A stretch of DNA of 64,000 nucleotides from Dinochytrium kinnereticum (Eukaryota > Chytridiomycota > Chytridiomycetes > Chytridiales > Chytridiaceae): assembly GCA_027604005.1 (NCBI GenBank), contig JADGJT010000038.1, forward strand, positions 29,366-93,365, written 5' to 3'. The position numbers were made by a program, and so were the translations under genes. Each line of letters begins with the position of its first letter. Positions within the stretch are counted from its first letter, which is position 1. The notes below the pieces were generated by a model. It was not told the origin of the DNA. It saw nothing but the letters and a program-made list of their open reading frames with translations, and made no database searches. This document shows, one piece after another, positions 35,828-48,651 of the stretch.

Positions 35828-37110
35828 TCACGACGCCTCTGCCGCCTCATCCGCGACGAGCGACGCTGGCGGCGGCGGCGTCGTCGACGCGGCTGCAGCG
35901 GGCGGGGATGAAGATGTCGACGCGAGCTGCCACGACGGGATGCCAATGGGCTTGCCAAAGGGAAGCGCCTTCGACACCCCAACGCCTCCCAGGCCAGGGG
36001 TGGCTGAGGGCCCTCCGTATCCCCGCGGGGTGGAGGTCGTGTCGTCATCTGCCGCGGAAGAGGATGATATTGGAGTGGGTGCGGGGGAGGCGGCGACACT
36101 CGCAGGAGGCATGACATGAGGTTGAGGTATGGGGGCTGGACCTATTCTGCGGTTCAAAAACAGGTTCTTCAATGACTTGACCTCGTTGTGTAAGTCAACC
36201 ATGGCAGAGTTCTGCGCGTCCTTGGCCTTGTCAATGATCTATCAACATTGTTTTTTCGTCGCAATCAGCATCCTTGTTTAGTAGGGATGATGCACAAATT
36301 ACCTTCGGGATCATCTCGCGAATGCTGTCCACGTCGTCCTTGATCGCCTTGATTTCAGCATCTCTCTTAAAGTCCGAGTCCTGAATGTCCTTGACGAGGC
36401 CACGTAGGTTGTCCAGAGCTGACCCAATCTTTGTCGAGTGGGCCTCAACGTCCTTCATCACAAGCTCAGCGCCATCCCTGGCCTCCTTCACAGCTTCCGT
36501 AGCGGCGGAGAGCTGCTCCTCAATGCGTTTCTGATCGGCTGCAAGCTTGGCCTCACTGGGCCATGCAATGTACGGCGCAACGTAACGCTGGGAGCGGAGG
36601 GCAATTGTCAGCTTAGGATCCATATGTTCACGATGCCCTCGCATCATCCCTTACCTTTCCAATCTCAAACAGACCGTAACCAACAGCAGCAACTCCAATC
36701 ACTCCCAGCGTGTAGTCCTTCCAGGTGGTCGGCTGCTGCGGCGCTGGCATCATCTGCCCGTACATGGGTTGTCCGTACATCGGCTGGCCCATGTACGGCT
36801 GGTTCGGGTTGTAAGTGCCATAGCCTTGGGGCGAGGGACCACCAGGCGGAAGAGGTGGGCCCTGCTGCTGATATTGCTGGGTTGAAACCGCCGGGGTCAT
36901 GGTGGTGGAAGTTGGTGCGGCGGTGGTGGCAGGTTTGGGGGTGGAGTCTCCGGAGGCATTTGACCTATTGACAGCCTCCTCGATCTCCTCTGCGGTCAGC
37001 CCCTTCGACTCGAGGAATGAAATCCTCTTTGCCAGCGTCGAGGACTGCACCTTTGGGTCCTTGAGGAAGCGTACCGCCAACTCGATGGTCTCCTCTCGTT
37101 TGGTGGTCAT
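35828..37110 (-). CDS. PEX14: Peroxin 14, peroxisomal docking protein
   Basis: Docking partner for PEX5 at the peroxisomal membrane. Exons 37110-36655, 36587-36303 and 36238-35828 give 383 residues. The conserved N-terminal domain is ETIELAVRFLKDPKVQSST then AKRISFLESKGLTAEEIEEA, the three-helix fold that binds WxxxF motifs of PEX5. A Pro/Gln/Tyr-rich linker with repeated QPMYGQ follows, then a hydrophobic segment (LGVIGVAAVGYGLFEIG) that is the likely membrane anchor. A coiled coil comes next (about residues 170-260). The C-terminus is disordered and rich in Pro, Ser and Ala. It shares a very short two-way promoter with TRM61. Confidence 0.94.
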
Positions 37111-37193
37111 GGGTGGATGAAGAATGAGATTTGGACCTCGCGAATATTTTTTGCCGAGGAGAGAAAACTGAAATCTGCCGCCGTAATAGAGGA
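37111..37193. promoter_or_regulatory. Compact bidirectional promoter PEX14 / TRM61
   Basis: Only 83 bp separate the two divergent start codons, so both promoters and both 5' UTRs must fit here or overlap the coding regions. It contains CCGCCGTAATA next to the TRM61 start and a TTTTTTG tract; no TATA box is evident. Confidence 0.7.
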
Positions 37194-38638
<1,445 letters not shown>

Positions 38639-38881
38639 TTTATTGGCATCTATGTCTATAAGAGGAAATGCTGGTCCCAGCTTAATTGTTTCTTTTAATT
38701 ATCAAACTAATTGGATTGTTGGATAATTTATAGAATGCATTGGTTGGTGCCTCTAAAATATTTTGATGAACAGCGTAATCGCAATATTACGTGGAGTAAA
38801 CTGTAAACAATGGAGGACTGAGTCCGGAATAAAGAAACACATTTCACTTGTCCATATGATTCGACGATTTCATGTGCACAT

Positions 38882-41800
38882 TCACTCCATAAGATGAACA
38901 GACCCCTCCCTCGAAATAGGCAAGAGTCTAGCACTTCTAAATCTAAACTCCACAAAGCCACCCTCAACCTCTACATCATAGTCAGGCATTTGAATTGGTC
39001 CTTTCAAGCCCGACCCAACCACAACAATTTTCTCAATTCCGAGCGCAAACAACGTATTTTCAAGGTCGCGACCGCGTACTTCAGCAATATGGAGGGTGCC
39101 ATTTACGTAAGTGATAGAGGTGGAAAGATAACCCCTGGAGTCCTGGTCGTAACTCTCTCCGTCATCAAGATACAACGAGCCCTTTGCTTCCTCCTGTATA
39201 TACGTTTATGCAATGAAGCGAGGATATTAGAAAAGTCGCCTGAAAGCAGTTGCAAACCTGGCCATTTACTGATATGATAACAGTGAAAGGGTCCATCAAT
39301 GACTTTGCAGAAGAAGTTCGGACCGTATCCCGACGGACAACAATTGAACCTGCACGCAAGAATGTAGGTACAAAGGCGAGATCACAGCTGAATGTCTGGA
39401 GTCCTGCCGGGACTCGCTTGTACGTTGAATAATCATACCAAATCTATGAAACAACGTCTTAGAATAGGAAGACTAAGCCCTTGCCCTTCCTTACATCTGA
39501 GGTTGGAAGATACACATCAATTGACGTCTGATTCTTCTTTGTCACGGGATGAATCAACAGTGAACTTCCCAGCATGAAAGCATCGTCTTTACCAAATGTC
39601 ATTTCATCGTCTGGGAACTCGAAAAACAAAGGCCTAGCCAAGTTATCAGTTTCAAAAAAAAAACAACAACAAACAAATTATCTACCTCATCACCAAACTT
39701 CCACCAGTATGCGCCTCCCAGAAAAGAGTATAAATGTATGGCAAGAGTTGATACCGTCTCCTAATAGCTTCCCTGATAAGACTAGTAAAAGGCTCTCCAA
39801 ACACCCAAGGCTCTCGCCTGGCCGTATCAATATGAGCATGGCCTCTGAAAAATGGTTGAAAAGCCGCCGCCTGATACCATCGGACCGCGAGCTCTGGCTC
39901 TGGATTGCCAAAAAAGCCGCCGACATCTGCTCCTGCAAAAGAGATGCCTGCGACTCCTAATGAGAGGAGCATGGGGATGGAAGCCTGCAGGTATGACCAT
40001 TTTGCGGCGTTGTCACCGGTCCAAACTGCTCCGTAACGCTGGGAACCGATAAAAAAGGAACGAGTTAATACGAAAGGACGATCAGCGCCGGCTGTACGGA
40101 GTAGGTGGCCTTCGAAGGTAGATCGTTGCTGAGAAGTGTTAATTATTTGAGGATTTTGTGTGGCTTTACTTGTAATGCGCCATAAATGTTGTGAACATCA
40201 CGATGCTCCCAGCCGTAGACGTGTTTGCTGTCTTTTGGCATAGTGACCTCAGGGCCAGTGAATACTGATGGCTATTGAAGATTAGTCGAAAAAAAATGTG
40301 TAAGTCCTAAAGGTACCTCGTTCATATCATTCCAAGTGTAAAGGTTCCTTGACGATCCCTAAAAAGATATGTTAATAGAGGTACAAATTCATAAAGGCCT
40401 CACGAGGTATGTCTGGAACGAGAACAAGGAGGCCCATAATCGACGCGCCTCTGGGTGAAGGAAATCAATCCAGCTAGAGCTACCCGGCCAACACCACCCC
40501 TCAAAAGCTCTACCCTTTGAATCCTTTACAAAAAGATCTTGCTCAGAAAATTTCCTGTAAACGTCATAATCATTGTCTCTCTTAATATGGGGATCAATAA
40601 TCGTCACCATCTATATTAAGAGTTAAAAAACAAAGAGTCGCCCACAGATGCTTCTGACCTTTCTGCCTTTGCTAGCAAGACTTTCCTGGAGACTGACAGG
40701 ATCCGGGAATTTTACAGGGTCCCACGTGAAGTATTTCTTCTCTACGGTATGTTCAATGTCCAACCAAATTACGTCGTAAGGAATATTGTGATCATCGAAA
40801 CCCTTATCGACAGCCAGCACATCTGTCTCGTCATTATAGTTCCATCGGCATTGATGGTATCCGACTGAGAACAGGGGCGGAAGCTGTGGGCGTCCAGTTG
40901 TTTTTGTAAGTAGAGAGGTTACTTCCGATGGTGACTCGCCAATAAAGACAAACAGGTCCAGAATGCCGGATTCGGTCATCCAATGCAACTGCATCCCAGA
41001 ATTATCTGAGGAAGTTAGACTTTCAGGATCGTTGCCGGACTTTTGAAATTTAAGCTGTCAGCATTAAGTAAAAAAAGCAATTATTATTGGTCACATCAAA
41101 CCCCCTCAATAAGTCAACTCCTACATAATTTTTCTTCTGGCGTACTCGTTCTAAGTCCACCCACATTTCAGCAGCATTCAACCATAAAAGTCCAACCGAG
41201 TGTCCTTGACCGTTAACATCAAAGTTCTTGCCCGAAGTTGCCCGCCTCCCTCCATGCCCCATGACGAACGGAACTGACCCGTAAAGAGACATAGGCGAGT
41301 CCACCTCGTATTCAAAAACATCAAGATTGTACAGCCTGTAAGGGTCGGAAGGGAAATCCCCGTTGGTTAACCGGGTCTCCTTCAAAGAGAAGTTTGATGC
41401 ATGTTCAGGAAGACCGTAAAGGTTCTTGGCGGATGGGAATGTTACATCAATACCAATTGACGATGGACCTATAATGTAAGATATAAGGTCAGCGGTTGGT
41501 TTGTTAGGATGCGTTTGAGACGCAACTAACCGTACGGCTTTTTATCCGTCTTCCCGCCAAATTCCTCCTCCCATTTGCCAAACTCGAGATAACTCTTCAA
41601 CAGCTTAACCTCATCTTCCTCATCATCGAAGTGAACATTCCACCTCACATTTACTTCATTCCTGGATGGAGGATCATCATCCCTCGTTCGTAGATGCTCG
41701 TAGTTTAAGTACCCCTTTCCGTTGAAAACCGCGACTTCATCTCCATCTCTGTACACACGTATAACAAGCGGGTTCTTGGAAATTCGCACGCTGGTATTCT

Positions 41801-42311
41801 TGCACTGCATTACAATGTCATCTCTCCCTTCGTGAATCGTGACAGTTTCTCTGGTAAGCTCTGGCTCTTTCTCCAAAGCAAGATCGCCAAAAAGTTCAAA
41901 CCGAGGGGCAATAGGGTCTTTTTCAACTATCCTGATACGGATGGGCCCATCTGACAGGAATTCGACCTCCAGCAAGAAGGTCACATTTGGCCTGAACGGA
42001 TCTTCCACATTGGCTCTGAGCCTTCCATTCGACAGGGCCTGGTCTCGTCTGTTTTCTAATTCAAGTTTGGTTTTGGAGACAGATTCGATGCGATATGAAG
42101 GTTGATCCAGCCGGCCTTTGTCTTGTAACCGTGAGAAGGCTCTGTGGCGGACGCAAAATCCACTTTGGTGGCATTCCTTGAACTGTTCATGATGGGCAGC
42201 TTTGACTGGGGTGGGATTCCAGGCTACTATCAACGCAAAAAGTATAAGTACCAGGAACTTCAAGCTGGTCTTATTGAGGAAAGCAGCGGGGATGGGCCTG
42301 CAGAGGGGCAT
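38882..42311 (-). CDS. ROT2: ER glucosidase II alpha subunit (GH31)
   Basis: Trims the two inner glucoses from N-glycans in the ER (GANAB/ROT2). The start at 42311 gives [20 protein letters not shown] and [12 protein letters not shown], a good signal sequence ending near PVKA; a longer in-frame start at 42392 is less likely. Next come [16 protein letters not shown], the Cys-containing N-terminal segment typical of this subunit, and [12 protein letters not shown]. The GH31 barrel has [30 protein letters not shown] (nucleophile Asp in WNDMNE), [24 protein letters not shown] (acid/base Asp), [20 protein letters not shown] and [16 protein letters not shown]. The C-terminal beta domains end at 38882. 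About eleven exons, boundaries approximate. No HDEL is present, as expected, since retention comes from the beta subunit. Confidence 0.94.
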
Positions 42312-42740
42312 TCCGTGGTGAGGAACTGGATCAACCTGAAAAATTGAACTCCGATGGGATGATGGTAATATAGTGGAAAAAGTCAACAACACAGTCCAAA
42401 AAGCAAGAAAGTAGGTGTGTTGCTGAATGGATGTCTCAACAAAGATCGATTTTCAAGCGTTCGGTTTCAGCGTGCGTTCGAACCGTCACGTTTCAGCTGG
42501 AAGTTATGCATCTTATACCTTCAGTGATGAAATAAAATGTGCGGCCCAGTCTACCCGCACTGCGACAGCTATAGAGGCAGCATGCAGTCCTCAGCATGTA
42601 ATAGCCTCATCGTAGCAGCAAGCGTGAGGAATGTATTTTAATGTCTTTGCGGCATCCCTTCTTTAAGAGCATCTCCTTGTCAGAATGGCAAAGAGGACTG
42701 ACTTATTGGCAAAAATTCACTTGAAAACTGACTGGACATC
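42312..42740. promoter_or_regulatory. Divergent intergenic region ROT2 / unknown gene
   Basis: About 430 bp between divergent starts. TTTTTCAG near 42335 on the minus strand may be the acceptor of a ROT2 5' UTR intron. No RNA gene is evident; a GTTCGAACC string at 42477 is not embedded in a tRNA fold. Confidence 0.5.
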
Positions 42741-45700
42741 ATGGATGAGGCGAGTCGAGCAAAGTTCCTAGAGGATATCGAGGTCGCCAAAGCCGCCGTC
42801 ATGATGGGTGCCCCGTTCCGCCTGTTATGCACTGAGCGTCATAACGTCCATCTCTACTACGATGTGATGGTGTTTAAGGCAGGCCTTCCGCCATCCCTGC
42901 AACCTGGCAAACCCAAGTCGCCAAGCCTCTTGCGCCGGTCCTCTTCTTATCGGGGCGGTGCGGCCTCCTCTATACAGCAACCATCCCTTGTAAAGACTAA
43001 ATCGGATTTGACTTGGAGTCTTAGGGAAAATCCTGAACCTGTGCTTGCGCTGAAGAGGAAGGCATCCAAGAACTTTGATGATGACATTGATGGAGACGAG
43101 GAGCGTTTGACGCATACTCCGACCAAGAAGAGGCTCTCTGGGCAGGGAAAAGAGTTAAAGCGTGGGACTGTATCTTCGTCAACTTTAAACCTGGGCAAAA
43201 GGCCACATAACCGCCAATCGTCATTCTTGGATGTTGCAACTAAACCCAACAGGGCCACTAATGCCAAGCCGGATCGGGAAAACCACCAAATGCTATCCAA
43301 TGAGCCGAATACGGAGAAAGAATCATTGTCCGTTCGCTCAGAGCCTGCACCGCTTCACAGAAACGAGTCCGTAGAGGCAGCCGCGTCATCATCTGCGCTA
43401 AGTCCGACTCGGAAAATTCCTTTGTTTAGGAAGTCCACTTCAAGCCTTTCTGACTACTTCTCGCCGAGGAAAAATGCGCAGCCCATTGCTCCGTCGGAAC
43501 ATGTTCGAAGCGCTGAGGATGCCGTGATTTCTCTGTCATCAGTAGGTGACGATCTGACCGAGCCACATCAATCGTCATTGACAAAAGGTGAGGAGGCACC
43601 CTTAAGTTTGAGGTACGGGAAGAGGATATCTTCGGCGTCTTCAGAGAAGCTGCTGGATGCAGGGAAATTTGTGGGCCCTTCTGTTAACAAACCGGTCGAG
43701 CAACCTTTATCAACGTCATCATTAAACCACATGCACGCGGACGTGAACCAACTGCCATCCGCTAGCTTATCACTTAATAGTTTGCTTCCCGAATCAACCG
43801 CACTTGATCTTCATGGCTCGCCGCCGCCTCCAAACTCATCTGTTCTCGGGAAGAGGCGAAGGACTTTAGGGATGCGTAGGAGGAGCCAGGCAAGCGCTGC
43901 CTCGTCATCAGCTTCCTCCTTGCCGAAAAGTGCGCCGCCTTCTGTAAAGAGCCTTGCTGTGACATCGAAGAGGCCTACACCTATAATCCCTCTGACTGTC
44001 CGGAAGGAATCCACTGACGGAGAGAGTGATACGGCTACCCCAGAAGACGGACCTTTGATCCTAGAGGTTGGCCATGGAAGCAATAGATACGGGAAGTCGC
44101 AATGTGGGTCTGACCTAACAAACTTAGACCTGGACGGAAATGCCGCAACGTTTTCAAATATTTCCACTGAGGCCTGTACCAGCAACTCATACAATCTATC
44201 GCGGCCGCCGATACCTTTCTTCGAAAAGAAAGTCGCATCCTTTCCTAAGAAGAAGGACAGCTTAGTGCCTTCTCCTTTAGGACGGAACGAGTCTTCTATT
44301 GAAATGGCGAAAGTGCTCTTACGAGTTGCAGATTCTGAGGGAACCCAAGCTCTGTCGGAAACACGAAGACAGCCTTCTGGCGCCGAAGCGGTGGCGACCG
44401 AAGTTTTGCCCATCCCTAAGGAAAACAGAGTAGAGGCTGAAGAGACGGACGGAAGCACTACTGATAACGATAATGGCGTAAATGACGAGTTTGGGGTGCA
44501 GGCTGAGGACGCTCTTACTCAGGTCCCTTCTCCCGCTACTTCGCCTCCTCGTATTGGAGCAAAAGACGACGTTGATGAGGAAGTTTCTTTTGCTGGCGAA
44601 GGTGGCAAGGACGCAAGGCTCGAGGAGGACGAAGAAGGACTCCGGCTTTCTATGATGCAGACGTTGCCTATCTCTGGTATGGAAGAGAAGCATCTATTTT
44701 CTGCCATGCCTGATGCCGAGGCTACTCGCAAAGAGTTAGTTAGAGACCGAGTCACGGCGCTTGAGCCTTTAATCGGCGACGTGCTAAAGGATAATATGCT
44801 CGGGGTGCCAGAGCAACGAGAAAACGATAACTTGTCGGCATCATTAAGGTCTTCCGCAAGTCAACCACAAACTCAGTCACCACTAAATGCCTCGAACTGT
44901 ATCTTAGCTACTCAATCAACAGGCGCGAATCCCATAAAAACGAACCCTACGATACCATTGCCGTCGAAAGGATTACCGAGTGAACCCGAAGCTGCAGCGA
45001 ATCTGAACATGTTGAATATCTCGAAGGCTGAGGAGGCTGAACGGAGAGAGAATGCTCTCGATTCAATCGCGTCGCTTGCGCCGCTTACCAATTTTAAGTC
45101 TCGGTTGCCGACATCTTACCGCTCCATCAGCCTTCCGATCTCGCAGTCTCAGCTGATCCCAGTTTCTTCATCCTTACCTGAGCGATCTCGATCTTTGCTT
45201 GCGCAATTGAACGTGTACAAAGAAAGCGATGAGGAGGACTTCAGCACCTGGATGCCCGCAAAACTGGACGCCACGGAAAGTAAGGATGCGAATAATGAAT
45301 CTCTGAGCCCTACCATATTGGATATTAGGCGGATTCCCTCTCTCATGCCGCATCCCACTTCATCCCTGACTCTTTCTGCTGTCACCTCGACTGTCTCACC
45401 TTTGCGACCATTAACCGATACGTCTCTTCATGCTAGTCATGCTAGTGGCACAATTTTACCCGTTTCTTTCATCGAACCACATGCTGAGGTCTTAAAGGGG
45501 CCGGCAATGGCAGATTTTTCTGAGGCTATAGAAAAGCCTCCGCCTTTATTTAAGCTTGGTGCTATAGGGAGTGATCCCCTTATTTCAGCAGATGGGGTAG
45601 GGGCCGGCCGAAAGGTAGTTGGATTTGTGGAACCCTTTGGCGAATGCCCTATATCATCTCCTCAGTTCACATCTCCGCGTGGTATTGAGCCACCTCCTTT

Positions 45701-46497
45701 GAAGCAAGATAATGCGAAGACACCGTCTAACCTGCCTCGGAAGGCCATAGATCGTATGGGTCATTTGCATGAAAGTTCTTCACCCGCTGTTGGTGGTCGT
45801 TTCGGGGCTTCATCGGGTGGCGGAAAGGGCTCGAGCGGTCGACAGAAAAGGAAGAGGTTTGGCTTCCTTATTTCTTTCTTTTCATTTCGACGTCTGCTGT
45901 GATATTAAATATATTTCCGTTATGTCTTATGTTACTTCCTTTTGGTAACCTTCATTATCAGTGTAAAGGATATGTACGACTTTTTCGGAAGCGATGGGGA
46001 GGAGGACTTTCAGGACAGCCTGAGGGGAAGTCCAATGTCACAAAAAAAGAGCGCATCGCTTCATGATCATCGAGAGGTGAGTGATTCGACTTTTGAAGGC
46101 TCTCAGTGGTGGCGTGAGGCAATGAAGGCTCACTTTCCCTCATCACAGAATGAGGATCTTGGACCATCAGTTAAGGTCGGGCCTTCCAATGCACGCCAAG
46201 AACATGCAAATCTGATGGCAACCATTATTGGGAATTCCCCCGTCAAGCCTGGCAGCAAGGTGAGAGCGGCTGTGACTTTGCCCATTTTTGTCCGAGCGCC
46301 AACTTCGTCTTGCTGACCCGCCGACCGCGCTGCCTTGCTTGTTCTGTTTTCATTATATTCAGCTGCCGCTGCTGGACGGCGTCGGCGACAAGGACGATGC
46401 TGAGCTCGGCGACGGTGAGGCCAACCTGCTTGATGAGATCTCCCAATTCGTGGACGACGATGTTAACGTGATGAAGCGGCTGGGCCTGGACTACTAG
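42741..46497 (+). CDS. Large, mostly disordered protein of unknown function
   Basis: Exons 42741-45856, 45962-46259 and 46363-46497 give 1182 residues in frame. I do not recognise it. Only the first 55 residues (MDEASRAKFLEDIEVAKAAV to LYYDVMVFKAGLP) look folded, with a hydrophobic strand-helix pattern. The bulk is Ser/Pro/Lys-rich with basic clusters (LKRKASKNFDDD, KKRLSGQGKELKRG, GKRRRTLGMRRRSQ) that could be nuclear signals, and a few hydrophobic islands (SRSLLAQLNVYKESDEEDFS). The C-terminus has acidic-aromatic motifs (MYDFFGSDGEEDFQDSLR, GSQWWREAMKAHFP) and ends LLDEISQFVDDDVNVMKRLG-LDY, a likely helix. A nuclear scaffold is a guess only. Codon use and splice sites support a real gene. 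Confidence 0.7.
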
Positions 46498-46725
46498 GGG
46501 CAGTGTGACAACACAGTGCTGAACCTTGCCCAATAAATACGACTTTTACAAAAACTCCGAAGCAAAGCGCACAGCGTGGCAAGGCTTCGTCCTCTTTCGT
46601 TTTCGTTCCGCATGCGATTGGCGGTTGGCCCGCCGATGACCAATGGAGCCTGTTAAGACGACCGAAGTGAACGCTTTTGGGGCCATTTCATTTCATTTCA
46701 CACTGCCCTGCACTCCGCCGAAGAC

Positions 46726-48384
46726 ATGCCACCCATCACCACAGGCCTCTCCACCACAAGGAGCCGCTCGGCATCCAGATCCTGCACATCACACTCTCTG
46801 AACGACGGCGACCTCATGTTTGCAAAGACTCCATCCTCCTTGCCTCCCGCATCTCCGCGGAGTATGTATGGTGAGGAAGACGGACCACCCAGAGACACTG
46901 GGCCTCGTGGTCGAAGTCAGACACTGGGAAACTGGACTTCCCCTTCTTCGCCGTCTCCCTCGCCGTCGCCTATACCGTTCGCCCCACCGCTTCCTGAAAA
47001 TGCATTTGCCAAGATTGCTGCTGCCACTGCGGCGCAAAGGTCGCAGACGAAGGCGGCTACTCATACAGAAGCTCAGCCCCGTTCCTTGATCGCTCGCGGG
47101 CTTCATCAAGAGAGGGAGGATGGAGAGAATCTCTCTGGTTTATCGACCTTAATCCCAATAACAAAACGTCCAACCGCTGGAATTCAGACTTTGCCCACTC
47201 GGGATGATAAGGGTTACCGCGACGATGCAGGTGCCACACTTTACCAAAGCGATGGTAGGCCGGCTCAAACAGATCAGTGGCGACCGCAAAACTCCTCAAA
47301 CGCATCAGGCTCGTTGTCTTCTTCGGCTGGTTCCGAGAGTGCTCCCTTCCGATATCGCGTCCTTGAACACTCTACCAGCTCCTATGATTTGTCTGCTACC
47401 CACCTTCCATTCTCTACTTATTCGCCACCATCTACATCCCCAAACACTACCCTAGCAATTCATTCCGCTTCACGGCCTCATCCGCATCACATCTCATATT
47501 CAACCTCCAACATTACTTTGCCCTTACCCATGGTCCGAAACAAGTCAAGCCCTCCTTCTTTGGCCGATGAGGGGCGTGAGATAGCACACTGGCGCCGTAT
47601 GAACCCTTATAGCTCTCCTCCGGCTGAAGAAACCATTCTAAATTCGCCGCCCTTCACCGTCGGTGGTTTCCCCCAAAACCTTATCGTGACACCTCGCCAG
47701 AGCTCCCTCCCTTCACCTCTCTCCCCAGGATCTGCAAAGGCACTTTTCTTGTCCGAGCAGCAACGAAGAGCTGGGGCGATGGACTCGGCTGAATCCAGTG
47801 GTGTCTCAGATCAACCATCCTCTTGCGATGCCGTGATACTGAATTTCTCCCCAACACTCGGAACTCCCGATGGCGTTCCGCGGTGGCGAAATAGGCGTCC
47901 ATCCAACCCTGCGTCCCTGGCGGGGTCTGAAACGCGAGGAGTCTCTACTGACGGACGGGGGGAACAATTCGGAGATGTCAAATTATCACCAACAACTTCT
48001 TCGCGCCCAAGAAAGTTTAGTCTGTGGGGAGGATCAAAACCCCCAATTTCTTTTGATACTACCCTGCCAGAGGATCGACAGTACCATGGAAGCATGTCAC
48101 GCCGAAAGTCTTCACCTGATGTTCCGTCTCGTCAGTTCCTAATGCAAAAACGGGCAAGTGAGGAGGAAGAGGAAGACAACGACTCGCGTAAGGTTTCTGG
48201 AGTTGGGGCGACGGCGACGATGCTCCGCTTCTCTAAGAGATCAAACCCAAAACTGGCTAACGGTACCACTCAACCTTTGCAGAAATGGAGCTTAGATGAT
48301 GGGTTGGAGCCACTTGTATCTCCACCGACATTTTCTCCAGAAGGTGTTTCTATCGTTCAGATCATGTTGACGTCTGCCAAATGA
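46726..48384 (+). CDS. Ser/Pro-rich disordered protein of unknown function
   Basis: A single uninterrupted frame of 552 codons beginning at the first ATG after the previous gene. It is rich in Ser, Pro, Arg and Thr, with many SP/TP and RxxS sites (RSRSASRS, SPSPSPSPIPF, GRSQTLGNW), which suggests a phosphoprotein. The C-terminal part has RKFSLWGGSKPPISF, SRRKSSPDVPS, an acidic EEEEEDNDS run and QKWSLDDGLEPLVSPPTF. No domain or membrane segment is recognised. The gap to the upstream gene is about 230 bp on the same strand. It may use an intron near the end, since the last residues (GVSIVQIMLTSAK) look less typical, but no clear donor was found. Confidence 0.6.
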   Translation: MPPITTGLSTTRSRSASRSCTSHSLNDGDLMFAKTPSSLPPASPRSMYGEEDGPPRDTGPRGRSQTLGNWTSPSSPSPSPSPIPFAPPLPENAFAKIAAATAAQRSQTKAATHTEAQPRSLIARGLHQEREDGENLSGLSTLIPITKRPTAGIQTLPTRDDKGYRDDAGATLYQSDGRPAQTDQWRPQNSSNASGSLSSSAGSESAPFRYRVLEHSTSSYDLSATHLPFSTYSPPSTSPNTTLAIHSASRPHPHHISYSTSNITLPLPMVRNKSSPPSLADEGREIAHWRRMNPYSSPPAEETILNSPPFTVGGFPQNLIVTPRQSSLPSPLSPGSAKALFLSEQQRRAGAMDSAESSGVSDQPSSCDAVILNFSPTLGTPDGVPRWRNRRPSNPASLAGSETRGVSTDGRGEQFGDVKLSPTTSSRPRKFSLWGGSKPPISFDTTLPEDRQYHGSMSRRKSSPDVPSRQFLMQKRASEEEEEDNDSRKVSGVGATATMLRFSKRSNPKLANGTTQPLQKWSLDDGLEPLVSPPTFSPEGVSIVQIMLTSAK

Positions 48385-48651
48385 TGCATGTATCTCCTTT
48401 GAATCTTTTTTATGTTTTTCTTCTTCTTTCCCTTCTGGTTTGCAGTCGCACTTTGTTTATAGTCTAGATTTGGCCGTTCCTCATAAGCTCTTTTGTTTAA
48501 ACAATGTATCCACTACCACTATGATTATTTTGTTTCTGCTCAATACACTTATGAGAATATTTTATTATTCAACAGCAATAAAATGAGGCATTTCGCGAAA
48601 GGCTGCGACATATACATGTTCTTGAGTCTCCTAGACCCATATAAGACATGT

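Noticed and set aside
42470..42500. GTTCGAACC string suggesting a tRNA T-loop
   Set aside because: No acceptor stem, D-arm or anticodon arm can be fitted around it. No tRNA was found elsewhere by eye.
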